Below are positions 1 through 9,196 of a stretch of DNA of 64,000 bases, one piece after another. The DNA comes from Holophagales bacterium. GTDB lineage: Bacteria > Acidobacteriota > Thermoanaerobaculia > Multivoradales > JAGPDF01. Below the pieces are notes generated by a model. The model did not search any database and was not told the origin of the DNA. It saw nothing but the letters and a program-made list of their open reading frames with translations. Location of the stretch: assembly GCA_016699405.1 (NCBI GenBank), contig CP064972.1, forward strand, positions 1,829,501-1,893,500. The letters run 5' to 3'. Both the position numbers and the translations under genes were made by a program. The stretch's first letter is position 1; each line of letters opens with the position of its first letter.

Positions 1-417
1 CTCGAGGTCCGTCTGCTGCCGGACGATCTGGCGCTGCGGGCGGTGCGCTGGCAGCGCTCGGGCACCCCCGAGGCGGTCGCCGAGCTGCACCTTGCCGAAG
101 CGATTGCCGGCGAGCGACTCGGCAACGGTCTCAAGCTCCGGGCCGTCGTGGTGAGCGGCACGCGCGGGATGCTCCTGCGCGTCGAGCCGGAGGTCGCGGC
201 GCCAGGCGACGAGAGCCCCTCCGCCGGGCCGGTGCGCCTGACCTGGACCGCGGACGCCGGGCAGATTCGCCACCTCGTCGTCTCGCGACCGCTCGCGCCC
301 GGTTGGGTCGAACAGCTACCGCTCGCCACCGCCCTCGCCCGGGGGACGTGGGCCGTGGCGGTCGAGGACCTCGGGAGCGGATCGTGGGGCGCGGCCGTCG
401 CTCCGTCCGCTCCCTGA
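1..417 (+). CDS. 3' end of an unknown protein (partial)
   Basis: The reading frame is open from the first base, so the start lies outside the window. The visible 138 residues are hydrophilic with beta-rich character and no motif I recognise. The gene ends in TGA just before a strong hairpin and converges with the permease on the other strand. No function is proposed. Confidence 0.6.
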   Translation, partial: LEVRLLPDDLALRAVRWQRSGTPEAVAELHLAEAIAGERLGNGLKLRAVVVSGTRGMLLRVEPEVAAPGDESPSAGPVRLTWTADAGQIRHLVVSRPLAPGWVEQLPLATALARGTWAVAVEDLGSGSWGAAVAPSAP

Positions 418-431
418 CCCGAACGCATTCG

Positions 432-457
432 GAGCGCGGCTCGCTCCAGCCGCGCTC
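432..457. terminator. Hairpin between convergent genes
   Basis: A perfect 10-bp stem (GAGCGCGGCT / AGCCGCGCTC) with a 6-nt loop lies between the stop codons of two convergent genes. There is no clear T-tract on either side, so it may act as a bidirectional, weak or factor-assisted terminator. Confidence 0.5.
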
Positions 458-489
458 GAGGAGGGGCGCCAGCCCGCCGACGCCGCAGG

Positions 490-1554
490 TCAGCGAGAGC
501 CGGTGAGCGCCGCGAGGTTGGCGCGCAGGTCGCGCCATCCAGCGCGGCCGGCGCCGGCGGCGAGCCGCCACCCGGAGAGCGCGACGAAGAGCAGCGCGGC
601 GCCGAGGGCCCACGCCCCGGGCGCCCCGTCACCGGAGGCGGAGGCCAGGCCGGGGGTGATCGACCATCCGTAGGCCTCGACCAGCGCGTCGAGCGCGAGA
701 CCGCTCGCCAGCGCGCCGACGGCGATGCCGGCGAGGTAGGTCGCGATGAAGCGGCGGCCGAAGTTGCGATGGAGCAGCAGCAGCGAGGCTGCGTTGGTCG
801 CCGGGCCGGCGAGCAGGAAGACGAGCGCCGCGCCGGGGCTCACCCCCTTGAGCAGCAGCGCCGCGGCGACCGGTGTGCTCGACGAGGCGCAGACGTAGAG
901 CGGGATGCCGACGAGCAGGAGCAGCAGCATCGGTCCGATGCCGCCGCCGAGACCGAGGGCGGCGAGGTCGCCCGGCAACAGCGCGGCCAGCACGCCGGCG
1001 GTGACGATGCCGATCCACATCCAGAAGACCAGATCGTCGAAGAGCTCGCATGTCTCGCCGACGAGTCGTCGTGTCCAGCTCCGCGGCGGTGCGTGACAGC
1101 CGCATCCGTCGCCACCGCAGGCGGGTCCGGCGACCGTGCCGTGCGGCGGCGCCGCCGGGGCGAACCGCGAGAAGACCCCGGCGAGCAGCGCACTGGCGAA
1201 CGAGGCGAGCGGGCGCGCCACCGCCATCACCGGTCCGAGCAGCCCCCAGGAGAGCAGGATCGAGTCGATCCCCGATTCGGGCGTGGTGATGAGGAACGAC
1301 ATCGTCGCCGGAGCCGAGGCCCCCTGTCGGCGCAGCGCCACGGCGAGAGGCACGACGCCGCAACTGCAGACCGGCAGCGGGATGCCGACGGCCGCGGCGC
1401 GCAGGATGCCGGGGAAGCCGTCGTGGCCGAGCAGGCGGGCGATCGCCGCCTGCGGGACCAGGGCCTTGACCACGCCGGCCAGCGCCAGACCGAAGAGCAG
1501 GTAGGGCGACGACGCGAGCAGGAAGCCCCAGGTCTCGCGCGCGATCGTCAGCAT
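490..1554 (-). CDS. YraQ/ArsP-family permease (SO_0444-like)
   Basis: 354-residue polytopic membrane protein of the DUF318/ArsP_1 permease family. The family hallmark PVCSCGVVPLA lies near residue 60 and a matching second half carries VGIPLYVCASSSTPVA, giving the usual two-fold repeat of transmembrane bundles. A cysteine/histidine-rich cytoplasmic loop (CGGDGCGCH, about residue 150) resembles SO_0444-type members proposed to export Cu, Zn or related ions. It starts 10 bp after pxpA and is probably the last gene of the oxoprolinase operon. The transported substrate is inferred only from the family. Confidence 0.8.
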   Translation of the reverse strand: MLTIARETWGFLLASSPYLLFGLALAGVVKALVPQAAIARLLGHDGFPGILRAAAVGIPLPVCSCGVVPLAVALRRQGASAPATMSFLITTPESGIDSILLSWGLLGPVMAVARPLASFASALLAGVFSRFAPAAPPHGTVAGPACGGDGCGCHAPPRSWTRRLVGETCELFDDLVFWMWIGIVTAGVLAALLPGDLAALGLGGGIGPMLLLLLVGIPLYVCASSSTPVAAALLLKGVSPGAALVFLLAGPATNAASLLLLHRNFGRRFIATYLAGIAVGALASGLALDALVEAYGWSITPGLASASGDGAPGAWALGAALLFVALSGWRLAAGAGRAGWRDLRANLAALTGSR

Positions 1555-1564
1555 GCCGGCGATC

Positions 1565-2401
1565 TTATCCGCCGGCCCGACGCGGCGGTCGTCCAGCGCG
1601 TCGATGGCGCGACGGGGTCGATCCGTCCGCCGAGCGACGGAGTCGGGTTGCGGCCGGACGAACGGTCGCCGCGCGCACGTCGAAGCCGCCGTCCTGCAGC
1701 GCGCGACGCAGGGCCACGGCGAGCGCGACCGCTCGCGGCGCGTCGCCGTGCAGGCAGAGCGACTCGACGTCGAGGCGGAGCGAGCCGCCGTCGAGCGCCG
1801 GAACCGCTTCGCGGCGGGCGAGCGCGACGCCCTGGCCGACCGCCGCGGCGAGCTCCTCGACGAGCGCGCCGGGAAGATGACGCGGTGCGAGCTCGCCGCT
1901 CGTGAGATAGCGGCGGTCGACGAACCCTTCGCGCAGCGTCGCGAGGCCGTGCGCGGCGGAGGCGGCGAGGAGCGCCGAGCCGTGCGGGGCGAGGATGGTC
2001 AGGCGTCGATCGACCGCGGCGACGGCCTCGACGATTGCCGCGGCGGTCGCGCGATCGCGCCACGCCGCCAGGTAGAGCGCCCCGTGCGGCTTGACGTGGG
2101 CGAGCTCGAGGCCGACCTCGGTGGCGACGGCGGCGAGACGCCGGATCTGCGAGGCGATCTCGGCGACGAGGGCCCCGGGCTCGGCGGCCATCGCGCGGCG
2201 GCCGAAGCCCTCGCGGTCGGCGTAGCTCGGGTGAGCGCCGGCGACGACGCCGAGCGCGCGACAGCGTTCGAGGGCGAGCCGCATCGAGGCATCGTCGCCG
2301 GCGTGCCCGCCGCTGGCGATGCTGGCGCGGTCGACGAGGCCGAGCAGTGCCGCGTCGTCGAACCCTTCGCCGACGTCGGCGTTGAGCTCGATCGACCTCA
2401 T
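1565..2401 (-). CDS. pxpA: 5-oxoprolinase subunit A (LamB/YcsF family)
   Basis: 278 residues beginning with the family signature IELNADVGEGF, followed by SIASGGHAGD and HVKPHGALY, all typical of LamB/YcsF proteins. PxpA acts with PxpB and PxpC in ATP-dependent opening of 5-oxoproline to glutamate, recycling a damage product of glutamine and glutathione metabolism. The ATG overlaps the pxpC stop by 4 bp, indicating coupled translation. The last 30 or so residues are arginine-rich and extend beyond the conserved domain. The open frame continues upstream, but the ATG at 2401 is where family similarity begins. Confidence 0.93.
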   Translation of the reverse strand: MRSIELNADVGEGFDDAALLGLVDRASIASGGHAGDDASMRLALERCRALGVVAGAHPSYADREGFGRRAMAAEPGALVAEIASQIRRLAAVATEVGLELAHVKPHGALYLAAWRDRATAAAIVEAVAAVDRRLTILAPHGSALLAASAAHGLATLREGFVDRRYLTSGELAPRHLPGALVEELAAAVGQGVALARREAVPALDGGSLRLDVESLCLHGDAPRAVALAVALRRALQDGGFDVRAATVRPAATRLRRSADGSTPSRHRRAGRPPRRAGG

Positions 2402-3339
2402 CGCGCCGCCTCGTCCGGTCGCGAGTCCGCCGCGCCGGCGACTTCGGCGAGCGCGGCGCGGGCCTCGACGAGCGAGCAGGGGCGGAAGCGGATCCGGTCG
2501 CCGGGGCGCAGGTAGGCGAGCGTCGGCAGGTCGGCGGCGATCACCGTGGCGAGCTTCGCATAGCCGCCGGTCGACGGATGGTCGGGGCCGAGGACGATCG
2601 CTTCGCCGCTCCCTGGCACCTGGACGGCGCCGGGCCAGGCGGGCTCCGGCCGGATCTCCGCGCCGGCGAGCGTCGGGAGAGCGGGGCCGACGAGGCGCAT
2701 GCCGACGCGATCGGCGTGGGCGGCGAGGCGAAACTCCGCGGCGAAGAAGCGGGTGCGGGCGGCCGCGGTGAAGCGCTCCCACTGCGGGCCGAGCAGCGCC
2801 CGCAGCGGCCAGCTTCCCGAGCGCGGGACGAACGGCGGCACGGGGCCGACGAGCGTCGGGCGGTCGCGTGCGAGGCCGAGCGGCAGGCGGTCCCCCGCCG
2901 CGAGGGGGCGCCCCAGCCAGCCGCCGAAGCCGCTCCGCAGGTCGGTCGAGCGGCTGCCGAGGACGAGCGGCACGTCGAGCCCGCCACCGAGGGCGAGGAA
3001 GGCACGCGCGCCGTCGATCGCCGCGCCGAGGTCGAGCTCGCTCCCGGCCGGCAGCTCGAAGCGTTCGCCGAAGCGGACGGGGCGTCCGTCGAGCGTCGCG
3101 GCGAAACGTGCGCCGACGAGCGCCGCACGGGTCGGCACCGTCGCGCGCAGGCGAGGTCCGCGCAGCAGGATCTCGAGCAGCGCCGCATCGGGCGCGTTGC
3201 CGACGAGGCGATTGGCGGTCGTCGCGGCAAACGGGTCCATCGCTCCCGAGCGCGGGACGCCGGCGGCCGAATGGCCGGGCCGGCCGAGGTCCTGCACCAG
3301 CGTCGCGGCCCCGCCGCGCAGGATCTCGATCGCGCTCAT
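2398..3339 (-). CDS. pxpC: 5-oxoprolinase subunit C (biotin-dependent carboxyltransferase fold)
   Basis: 313 residues. The N-terminus IEILRGGAATLVQDLGRPG and the following GVPRSGAMD are the signatures of the KipA/PxpC family. Despite the carboxyltransferase-like fold the family works in the 5-oxoprolinase complex with PxpA and PxpB. The gene overlaps pxpB and pxpA by 4 bp each, so the three subunits are translated in the order B, C, A. Length is normal for the family. Confidence 0.93.
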   Translation of the reverse strand: MSAIEILRGGAATLVQDLGRPGHSAAGVPRSGAMDPFAATTANRLVGNAPDAALLEILLRGPRLRATVPTRAALVGARFAATLDGRPVRFGERFELPAGSELDLGAAIDGARAFLALGGGLDVPLVLGSRSTDLRSGFGGWLGRPLAAGDRLPLGLARDRPTLVGPVPPFVPRSGSWPLRALLGPQWERFTAAARTRFFAAEFRLAAHADRVGMRLVGPALPTLAGAEIRPEPAWPGAVQVPGSGEAIVLGPDHPSTGGYAKLATVIAADLPTLAYLRPGDRIRFRPCSLVEARAALAEVAGAADSRPDEAAR

Positions 3340-4025
3340 CGCGGCACGAAGCGCACGCGGTCGCCGGCGGCGAGGCGGGCGGGCGGCACGGCCGCCGGGT
3401 CGAAGAGCGTCGCCTCGGTCCGTCCGAGCAGCCGCCAGCCGCCCGGGGTCGCCCGCGGGTAGACCGCCGAGAAGGGGCCGGCGACGGCGACCGAGCCCGC
3501 CGGCACGCGCGGTCGGGGCGACGCGAGTCGCGGCCGCTCGAGCTCGCGCGGCAGGCCGAGCAGGTAGCCGAAGCCGGGCGAGAAGCCGACGAGCCCGACG
3601 GTGTAGAGCGTGCCCGCATGCCGGGCGACGACCTCGGCTTCGCGCAGGCCGAGCTCACGGGCGAGCAGGGGAAGGTCGGGTCCGTCCTCGCCGCCGTAGC
3701 TCACCTCGAAGCGATGTTCGCGCGGATCGTCCGACGCCTCGCGCGCTGGCGTGATCGAGCGCGTCGCGACGAGCGCGGCGATCCGGGCGCCCACGGCGGT
3801 CGAGCGTTCGTCCGGAGGTTGCGCGAAGCGCACCAGCAGCGACTCGAGCCCGACGACGAGCTCCGGCGGCGACGGCTCGTCGGCGGTGAGCTCGGCGACG
3901 CGATCGCGCAGCGCGCGCGCCGCCGCGGCGGCGGTGGCGAGCTCGTGGTCGGCGGGCGGGGCGAGCCGGGCGAGCAGGGCGACCTCCGTCACCCAGCTCC
4001 AGTGGACGGCGATCCGCGGGCTCAT
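3336..4025 (-). CDS. pxpB: 5-oxoprolinase subunit B
   Basis: 229-residue KipI/PxpB (allophanate hydrolase subunit 1-like) protein. The conserved LYTVGLVGFSPGFGYLLGLP stretch and the C-terminal PGGWRLLGRT motif are present. The ATG at 4025 is followed at once by the family's N-terminal beta strand; the much longer open frame upstream lies over the MFS gene and is a shadow. It ends inside the pxpC start and follows the MFS gene by 8 bp. Confidence 0.92.
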   Translation of the reverse strand: MSPRIAVHWSWVTEVALLARLAPPADHELATAAAAARALRDRVAELTADEPSPPELVVGLESLLVRFAQPPDERSTAVGARIAALVATRSITPAREASDDPREHRFEVSYGGEDGPDLPLLARELGLREAEVVARHAGTLYTVGLVGFSPGFGYLLGLPRELERPRLASPRPRVPAGSVAVAGPFSAVYPRATPGGWRLLGRTEATLFDPAAVPPARLAAGDRVRFVPR

Positions 4026-4033
4026 CGCGCCGC

Positions 4034-5308
4034 TCAGTCGGGAAGCGCGCGGCCGCGCGTCTCGGGAACGAGCCCGAGCAGCAGCGCGCCGGCGAGGAAG
4101 AACGCCGAGGTGGCGCCGAGAGCGGTGCCGAGGCCGTGGCGCGTGGCGAGCGCGCCGATCACCGTCGGCGCGGCGGCGGAGAGCGCCCGCCCGGCGTTGT
4201 ACGCGAGCCCCTGGGCGGCGCCGCGCACGGCGGTGGGGAAGAGCTCGGCGAGCAGCGCGCCGAAGACGCTGAAGTAGCCGTGGCCGAAGAAGCCGAGCAG
4301 CGGTCCCAGGGCGAGCAGCGCCCAGGGCGTGCGCGCGAGCCCGCCGTAGAGCGGCACGAGCGCGGCGGCAGCGACGAGGAAGACGGCGGCACTCGGCCGC
4401 CGGCCGAAGCGGTCGGCGAAGAAGCCGAAGCTCGCGTAGCCGGCGAAGGCACCGAGCTGCATCGGCACGATCCAGACCGCCGAGCGCACCAGCCCGAGCC
4501 CGGCGCCACCCTGGTCGACCGGGTTGGCGAGGAAGCTCGGGACCCAGGTGAAGAGGCCCCAGTAGCCGAACATCACCGCCGCCGAGAGGAGGCTCGCGGC
4601 GGCGAGGCGGCGCAGCACGGCGGGCGTCCGCAGGGCGGCGAGGACGCTCGCGGTCGACGGCCGGCGCGCGCTCCACGCGGTGGGCTCGGCGACGCGGCGG
4701 CGGATCCAGACGGCGAGCAGCGCCGGGGCGACGCCGACGACGAAGAGCGCCCGCCAGCCGAGCGTCGGCAGGATCAGCGCGGCGAGCAGCGCGGCGACGA
4801 GGTAGCCGATCGCCCACCCCGCCTGCATGAAGCCGATGGCCTTGCCGCGATGCTCGGCGGGCCAGCTCTCGGCCACCAGCACCGCGCCGGCCGACCACTC
4901 GCCACCGAGGCCGAGGCCGAGCAGCGTTCGCCAGGCGAGGAGCTGAAGGACGCTGCCCGACATCGCGGTGCCGAGGGAGGCGAAGGAGTAGACCAGGACG
5001 GTCGCCGAGAGGGCTCGCGTGCGCCCGATCCGGTCGGCGAGCGCGCCGAAGAAGACGCCGCCGAACGCCGAGGAGAGGAGCGCCACGGTCGCCAGCAGGC
5101 CGGCGGTCGCCTTGTCGAAGCCGAACTCGTGCTGCAGCGCCGGGATCGCCATCAGGTAGAGGGCGAAGTCCATCGCGTCGAGCATCCAGCCGAGCTGCGC
5201 GGCGGCGAGCGCGCGGCGTGCGGTGGGCGGCGCGTCGCGCCACCAGGCCGGCAGGAAGGAGCGGGAGGAGAGGGGGGACACGCGACCGGTCTCGGCGGAT
5301 TGGGCCAT
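4034..5308 (-). CDS. MFS transporter, probably for a carboxylate
   Basis: 424 residues with twelve predicted transmembrane helices. The first helix carries LDAMDFALY, an aspartate-containing pattern found in aromatic-acid/sialic-acid type H+ symporters, and the loop GALADRIGRTRAL is the classic MFS motif A. A second related loop (FFADRFGRRPS) begins the C-terminal half. It directly precedes pxpB, so uptake of an organic acid, possibly pyroglutamate itself, is an attractive inference, but the substrate cannot be read from sequence. Confidence 0.85.
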   Translation of the reverse strand: MAQSAETGRVSPLSSRSFLPAWWRDAPPTARRALAAAQLGWMLDAMDFALYLMAIPALQHEFGFDKATAGLLATVALLSSAFGGVFFGALADRIGRTRALSATVLVYSFASLGTAMSGSVLQLLAWRTLLGLGLGGEWSAGAVLVAESWPAEHRGKAIGFMQAGWAIGYLVAALLAALILPTLGWRALFVVGVAPALLAVWIRRRVAEPTAWSARRPSTASVLAALRTPAVLRRLAAASLLSAAVMFGYWGLFTWVPSFLANPVDQGGAGLGLVRSAVWIVPMQLGAFAGYASFGFFADRFGRRPSAAVFLVAAAALVPLYGGLARTPWALLALGPLLGFFGHGYFSVFGALLAELFPTAVRGAAQGLAYNAGRALSAAAPTVIGALATRHGLGTALGATSAFFLAGALLLGLVPETRGRALPD

Positions 5309-5329
5309 CGGCCGGACGCGAGAGGAGGC

Positions 5330-5818
5330 CTAGGCGAACGACATCGCGTCGGGGTCGGGCGCCGGGATCGCGACCTCGCGCAGCTCGAGGTCGACGCCGC
5401 GGATGTGCCGGACCATCCAGGAGGTGAGCTCGCGATGCATCCGCAGGGCGAGCTCGGGCGAGCCGCCGGAGGCGCGGAACTCCTCCTCGAGGGCGATGAA
5501 GGTCATCACGAACTGGCAGTGTGCCTTCTTGTTGACCTCGGCCGCAGCGCAGCGATGGCGCTCCATGCACTCCTCCTCGCGCTCGAAGTGCCAGGAGGAG
5601 TAGTACTTGAGAAACCCGAGGACGCGCGAGATCTCGGCCGAGCCCTTGCCGTGGGCGATCGCGTCGCCGAGGTCGTTGATGATCTCGATCAGCAGCTTGT
5701 GCTGCACGTCGATCGCGCGCACGCCGGTGGCGAACGAGGCATCCCAGGTGACTCGCATCACCTCGGCCCGGATCGTCGTCTCCTCGGCCCCCGTGGCCGA
5801 GCGCGCGCGTCGTGGCAT
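5330..5818 (-). CDS. Bacteriohemerythrin
   Basis: 162-residue four-helix O2-binding di-iron protein. The iron ligands can be followed: HKLLIEIIND, then WHFEREEECME with a histidine and glutamates, then AHCQF, then VRHIRGVD. Hemerythrins bind O2, and in microaerobic bacteria they buffer or deliver oxygen or protect Fe-S enzymes. The start at 5818 has a good AAAGGAGA ribosome-binding site 9 nt upstream; the longer frame upstream lacks one. It lies 21 bp before the MFS gene and may be co-transcribed. Confidence 0.9.
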   Translation of the reverse strand: MPRRARSATGAEETTIRAEVMRVTWDASFATGVRAIDVQHKLLIEIINDLGDAIAHGKGSAEISRVLGFLKYYSSWHFEREEECMERHRCAAAEVNKKAHCQFVMTFIALEEEFRASGGSPELALRMHRELTSWMVRHIRGVDLELREVAIPAPDPDAMSFA

Positions 5819-6114
5819 TCCCGAGTCTCTCCTTTCGCCGCTCAGTGTAGGTCCAGGCGGGACTGTGCTGCAAGCCGAAGCGACGCGCGGCGTTCCGGCG
5901 CGGGCGGGAAGGGCGTCGGCCCGCAGCGGCGGTGCGCGCGGCACCCAGGCTCGGGTTGTCTCGATCGGTGAAAAGAGCGACAGTCCACGGAGCGCTCCGG
6001 GAACGCGGGGAGCCGTCCCCGGAGCCCAGGGCTCACCCGCAGCCCTGCGCCAGAGAACCTCGGTTTCGTTCGGCTCCACCGAGCAGCGCACGCCCTTCGA
6101 CGGAGAACGGCCCC

Positions 6115-6651
6115 ATGACGCGAGCGGAGAACGACGGAGTCACCGGCCAAGAGGCCGAGCAAGGCAGCGACCACTTTCGCTTTCATCGCCCCCACGAGCA
6201 TCTCTTCCAGGCCTTCGGAAACGACTGGTTTGCGCTGAAGGCAGAGCAGTTCGCGAGGTTCTTCGGGACGCCCGTCTTCCTCGTGTCGCAGACGGCCATC
6301 GTGATCGGCTGGATTCTGATCAACCAGTTGGGGCTGACGAAGTTCGACGTCTACCCGTTCATTCTGCTGAACCTGGCCTTCAGCCTGCAGGCCGCGTACG
6401 CCGCTCCGCTGATCCTGCTCGCGGCCACGCGGCAGGCCGATCGCGACAAGGCACATGCGGAGGCCGACGCGATGCATCGCGAAGAGCTGGCTCAGGACAG
6501 CGTCGAGCGCTCGATGCACGCGGCGCGCCAGACGGAGCTGGTGCTGACGCTCCTGGCGGAGAACACCAAGCTGACCGAGATCATCCGGACGCTGACGACG
6601 CGGATCGAGGCGCTGACCGCCGAGGTCCATCACTCCGTCCTGGGCAAGTAG
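6115..6651 (+). CDS. DUF1003 membrane protein
   Basis: 178 residues. Two transmembrane helices near residues 50-95 (FFGTPVFLVSQTAIVIGWIL and the next hydrophobic stretch) are followed by a long charged helix. This is the layout of DUF1003 proteins, which have no firmly known function. GGAG lies 9 nt upstream of the ATG. The gene is divergent from hemerythrin across a 296-bp gap that should hold both promoters. Confidence 0.8.
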   Translation: MTRAENDGVTGQEAEQGSDHFRFHRPHEHLFQAFGNDWFALKAEQFARFFGTPVFLVSQTAIVIGWILINQLGLTKFDVYPFILLNLAFSLQAAYAAPLILLAATRQADRDKAHAEADAMHREELAQDSVERSMHAARQTELVLTLLAENTKLTEIIRTLTTRIEALTAEVHHSVLGK

Positions 6652-6794
6652 GCTGGCCGAGGACGGACCGCCGCCACGTGCCGAGGCAACGGCGAAGCCG
6701 TCGCGTCACGGCCACGAACGATCCGCCCCGGCTCGTCCCGGACCTCCCGCATGCCAAACGCTGCTCCGGTGCCCGACGACCGGGCTCTCCCGCC

Positions 6795-7313
6795 ATGGTG
6801 AACAGCCGAATCCAACTCACCCTCTTCGTCGCGGGTCCGGTCGCCGAGCGAATCGAAGCGTATCGGGCGTCGCTGGACCCCGTGCAGTCTCGCCTCATCC
6901 CGGCTCACGTCACGCTGTGCCGGGAGGACGAGCTGGACGGGCTGAGCGTGGCTGTCTTGCAGGAGAGGTTGTCGAAACCGCAAGCCCGACCCCTGACCCT
7001 CGCGTTCGGGGCGCCGGAGCCGTTCAGCACCCACGGCATCCTCCTGCCATGCATCTCCGGCGACGACGAATTCCACGCCCTGCGGCAGTTGGCCCTGGGC
7101 TCCGTTCCAGCTCGGCGTCCGTCGCCGCACCTCACCCTGGCTCACCCCCGAAACCCCAGGGCCGAGGGAAACGATCTCGCCGCGGTCGCCTCACTCCGCG
7201 ATGGGTTGACGATCCGCTTCGAGTCCGTCTGCCGGATCCGGCAGGAGGGGATGTCGCCCTGGCGGGTGACGGAGCGGTTCGGTCTCCTTGGCGGCGAGGG
7301 CAGCGGTCCCTGA
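6795..7313 (+). CDS. 2H phosphoesterase (2'-5' RNA ligase-like)
   Basis: 172 residues with the two HxT-type motifs that define the 2H superfamily: HVTLCRE near residue 37 and HLTLAHP near residue 112. These histidine/threonine pairs form the active site for hydrolysis of cyclic or 2'-5' phosphodiesters. The longer open frame upstream is out of place for the family, so the ATG at 6795 is preferred. The substrate is unknown. Confidence 0.8.
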   Translation: MVNSRIQLTLFVAGPVAERIEAYRASLDPVQSRLIPAHVTLCREDELDGLSVAVLQERLSKPQARPLTLAFGAPEPFSTHGILLPCISGDDEFHALRQLALGSVPARRPSPHLTLAHPRNPRAEGNDLAAVASLRDGLTIRFESVCRIRQEGMSPWRVTERFGLLGGEGSGP

Positions 7314-7602
7314 CGCTTCGCGTCCGGGCTCGCTCGTCTTGTCGAGACGGACGGGCGAGGGGTCCCGATGCCCCTGCACGGCGAAAGGAAGCGCGGCGTC
7401 GGTTGGTGGTCGACGATCGAGACGCCGCGCGAGGTGACGTTGCGACGGGAACCCTCGTCCTGGCGTCGGTGGAATCGCCGGAGCCTCTCGGGGCTCTCGT
7501 GCAGGTTGCCAACCGGTTCGATGCGACAACGGAGAGAGCAGCGCCGGAGGGAGTTGCCCTCCGTTCGTTCGAGCGCGTCTTTCGGTCAGGGCCGGTGAGG
7601 CG

Positions 7603-8520
7603 CTACGGCTCTTTCGGGAACACGGCTTCCGGCTGGTCGCTCCAGGCCGGGGGATCGATCCTGCCGCCCGCGCTCTTCAGGCTCAGCCGGGTGGCGGGCG
7701 GTCGATGCCCCAACCGTTCCGGGATGTACATTCCGTTGGCGGGTACGGCGTTGCCTTCGAGGAGCTGCTGCAAGACCTGAAGCGTCGTCTTCACCGGCTT
7801 GGCGAGCGTCGGAGGGCGACTCCAGTGGATCTCCTCCCAGTCCTGGCTGTGGCCGAGCCTCACCGGCGACCCCCAGCCGACGAACTTGAAGTCGCCGGGT
7901 GCGCCACGGTGCCAGTACCGGCAGCCAAGCGCGAGACGGGCGAGCGGTGTGTCCGGCGTGGCCGTTGCCGGATCTCCCTGAAGCTCCCAGAGCTCGTAGC
8001 AGGCCGTCGTCCAACGGAATTGCCCCTGCACGAACTCCTCGAAGAGGACGAGCTCGAGCGCCGGCCGCGGGTGACTCGGTCCGCTCGAGAGGCGAAACGC
8101 GGCCAGGAAGTCGTGAATGCGCGGCACCGACTCGGTGAGCTTGTTGGGTTCTCGCACCGCGACCGCCGGGGCACCCGCGGGCAGGTCGGATTCGGGGCAG
8201 AGCCAACCCCGGGATACCGCCTGGGTGGCCAACTTCGTCCAGAGGGAGTCGGCCTTCGCGACGGGAAGAGGCGGAGCCGAACCGCTTGGCGGAGCCACCG
8301 TGGCGGGCGTGGGTGTGGCGGCGGCTGGAGGAGCTTCGGATGCGATCTCGCCGCCGTCGTGCGCCCTCGCGGCGAGCTGTCCGCCGTCGCACGCGGAAGG
8401 CTCGAACCTGTCGCCACCGATTCCTTCCGCGTCCGCGGCACCGATCGCGAGGAGAGCCGACGCCATGCACGCGCAGACGAGGGTGTGACGTCGACGACGT
8501 GCGTTGGAGAACCTCGCCAT
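7603..8520 (-). CDS. Secreted protein of unknown function
   Basis: 305 residues. Arg-rich N-terminus then a hydrophobic segment (TLVCACMASALLAIGAADA, residues 13-31) gives a convincing Sec signal; a cysteine inside it leaves a lipoprotein possible. A Pro/Ala-rich linker (about residues 66-90) precedes a globular domain with several aromatic residues and no motif I know. A strong AAGGAGG site 7 nt before the ATG at 8520 fixes the start; the long upstream extension of the frame is not used. Confidence 0.75.
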   Translation of the reverse strand: MARFSNARRRRHTLVCACMASALLAIGAADAEGIGGDRFEPSACDGGQLAARAHDGGEIASEAPPAAATPTPATVAPPSGSAPPLPVAKADSLWTKLATQAVSRGWLCPESDLPAGAPAVAVREPNKLTESVPRIHDFLAAFRLSSGPSHPRPALELVLFEEFVQGQFRWTTACYELWELQGDPATATPDTPLARLALGCRYWHRGAPGDFKFVGWGSPVRLGHSQDWEEIHWSRPPTLAKPVKTTLQVLQQLLEGNAVPANGMYIPERLGHRPPATRLSLKSAGGRIDPPAWSDQPEAVFPKEP

Positions 8521-8770
8521 GGTCAACCTCCTTGCCGGTGGTTGTCTCTTTGCAGCCGACGACGGATCGAGCCCCTCGGCTGAGCTTGCGCCGGTCTCCG
8601 CAGACAGGTCAAGGCTCCCAGGCCAGGCGTGGGAGCAGTCGTTCCCGCATGCAAGCCCACGGGATCCGGGCGTTCGAGACCTCTCGTGCGCCCTGTGCGC
8701 GGTGGGCGCGCGGCGCAAGCCGAGGGTGGCCCGGTCCGAGTGGGCCGGCGCCCGGGGGCGGCGTTTCCGC

Positions 8771-9196
8771 TCAGGCCGAAAGCAGTCGGAAGCCCTCGCG
8801 ACGGGCGGCGTCGGCGAGGCGGTCGTCGAGGGTGACGAAGTCGAGGGTGGCCGGGCGGCGCTCGGCGGCGAGGACGGCGGCGGCGAGCTGCAGCGCGTCG
8901 GCGGCGCGCAGCGGATGGACGCGCAGCAGGCGGCGGGCGATCTCGCGCTGCTCGTCGCGCGGGTCGACCTCGATCCAACTCGGGGCGAGCGCATCGAGGC
9001 GCGCGAAAGCCTCGTTGGCGTCGGTGGACGAGAGGTCCCCCTGCCGTTCGAGCCGGGCGACGGCCGAGGCGCACTCGACCGGTGTGGTCCACGCGGCGAC
9101 GACTTCGAGATCCTCGCGATAGAGCGCGAGTAGCCGTGCAGTCGACGCTTCTTCGACCAGCAATGGAACAAGCGCCGAGCTGTCCCAGAACCTCAC
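8771..9196 (-). CDS. vapC: PIN-domain toxin (VapC-like)
   Basis: 141 residues. The acidic PIN active-site residues are visible: D5 in FWDSSALV, E41 in PVECASA, and the late aspartates in RAADALQLA and TLDDRLADAA. VapC proteins are Mg-dependent endoribonucleases that cut tRNA or rRNA and are neutralised by a partner antitoxin. The GTG start overlaps the antitoxin stop (GTGA), so the pair is translationally coupled. Confidence 0.88.
   Translation of the reverse strand: MRFWDSSALVPLLVEEASTARLLALYREDLEVVAAWTTPVECASAVARLERQGDLSSTDANEAFARLDALAPSWIEVDPRDEQREIARRLLRVHPLRAADALQLAAAVLAAERRPATLDFVTLDDRLADAARREGFRLLSA

Noticed and set aside
3336..5873. 845-residue protein covering pxpB and the MFS gene
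   Set aside because: Family similarity of PxpB starts at the ATG at 4025; the upstream part is an Arg-rich shadow of the transporter gene.
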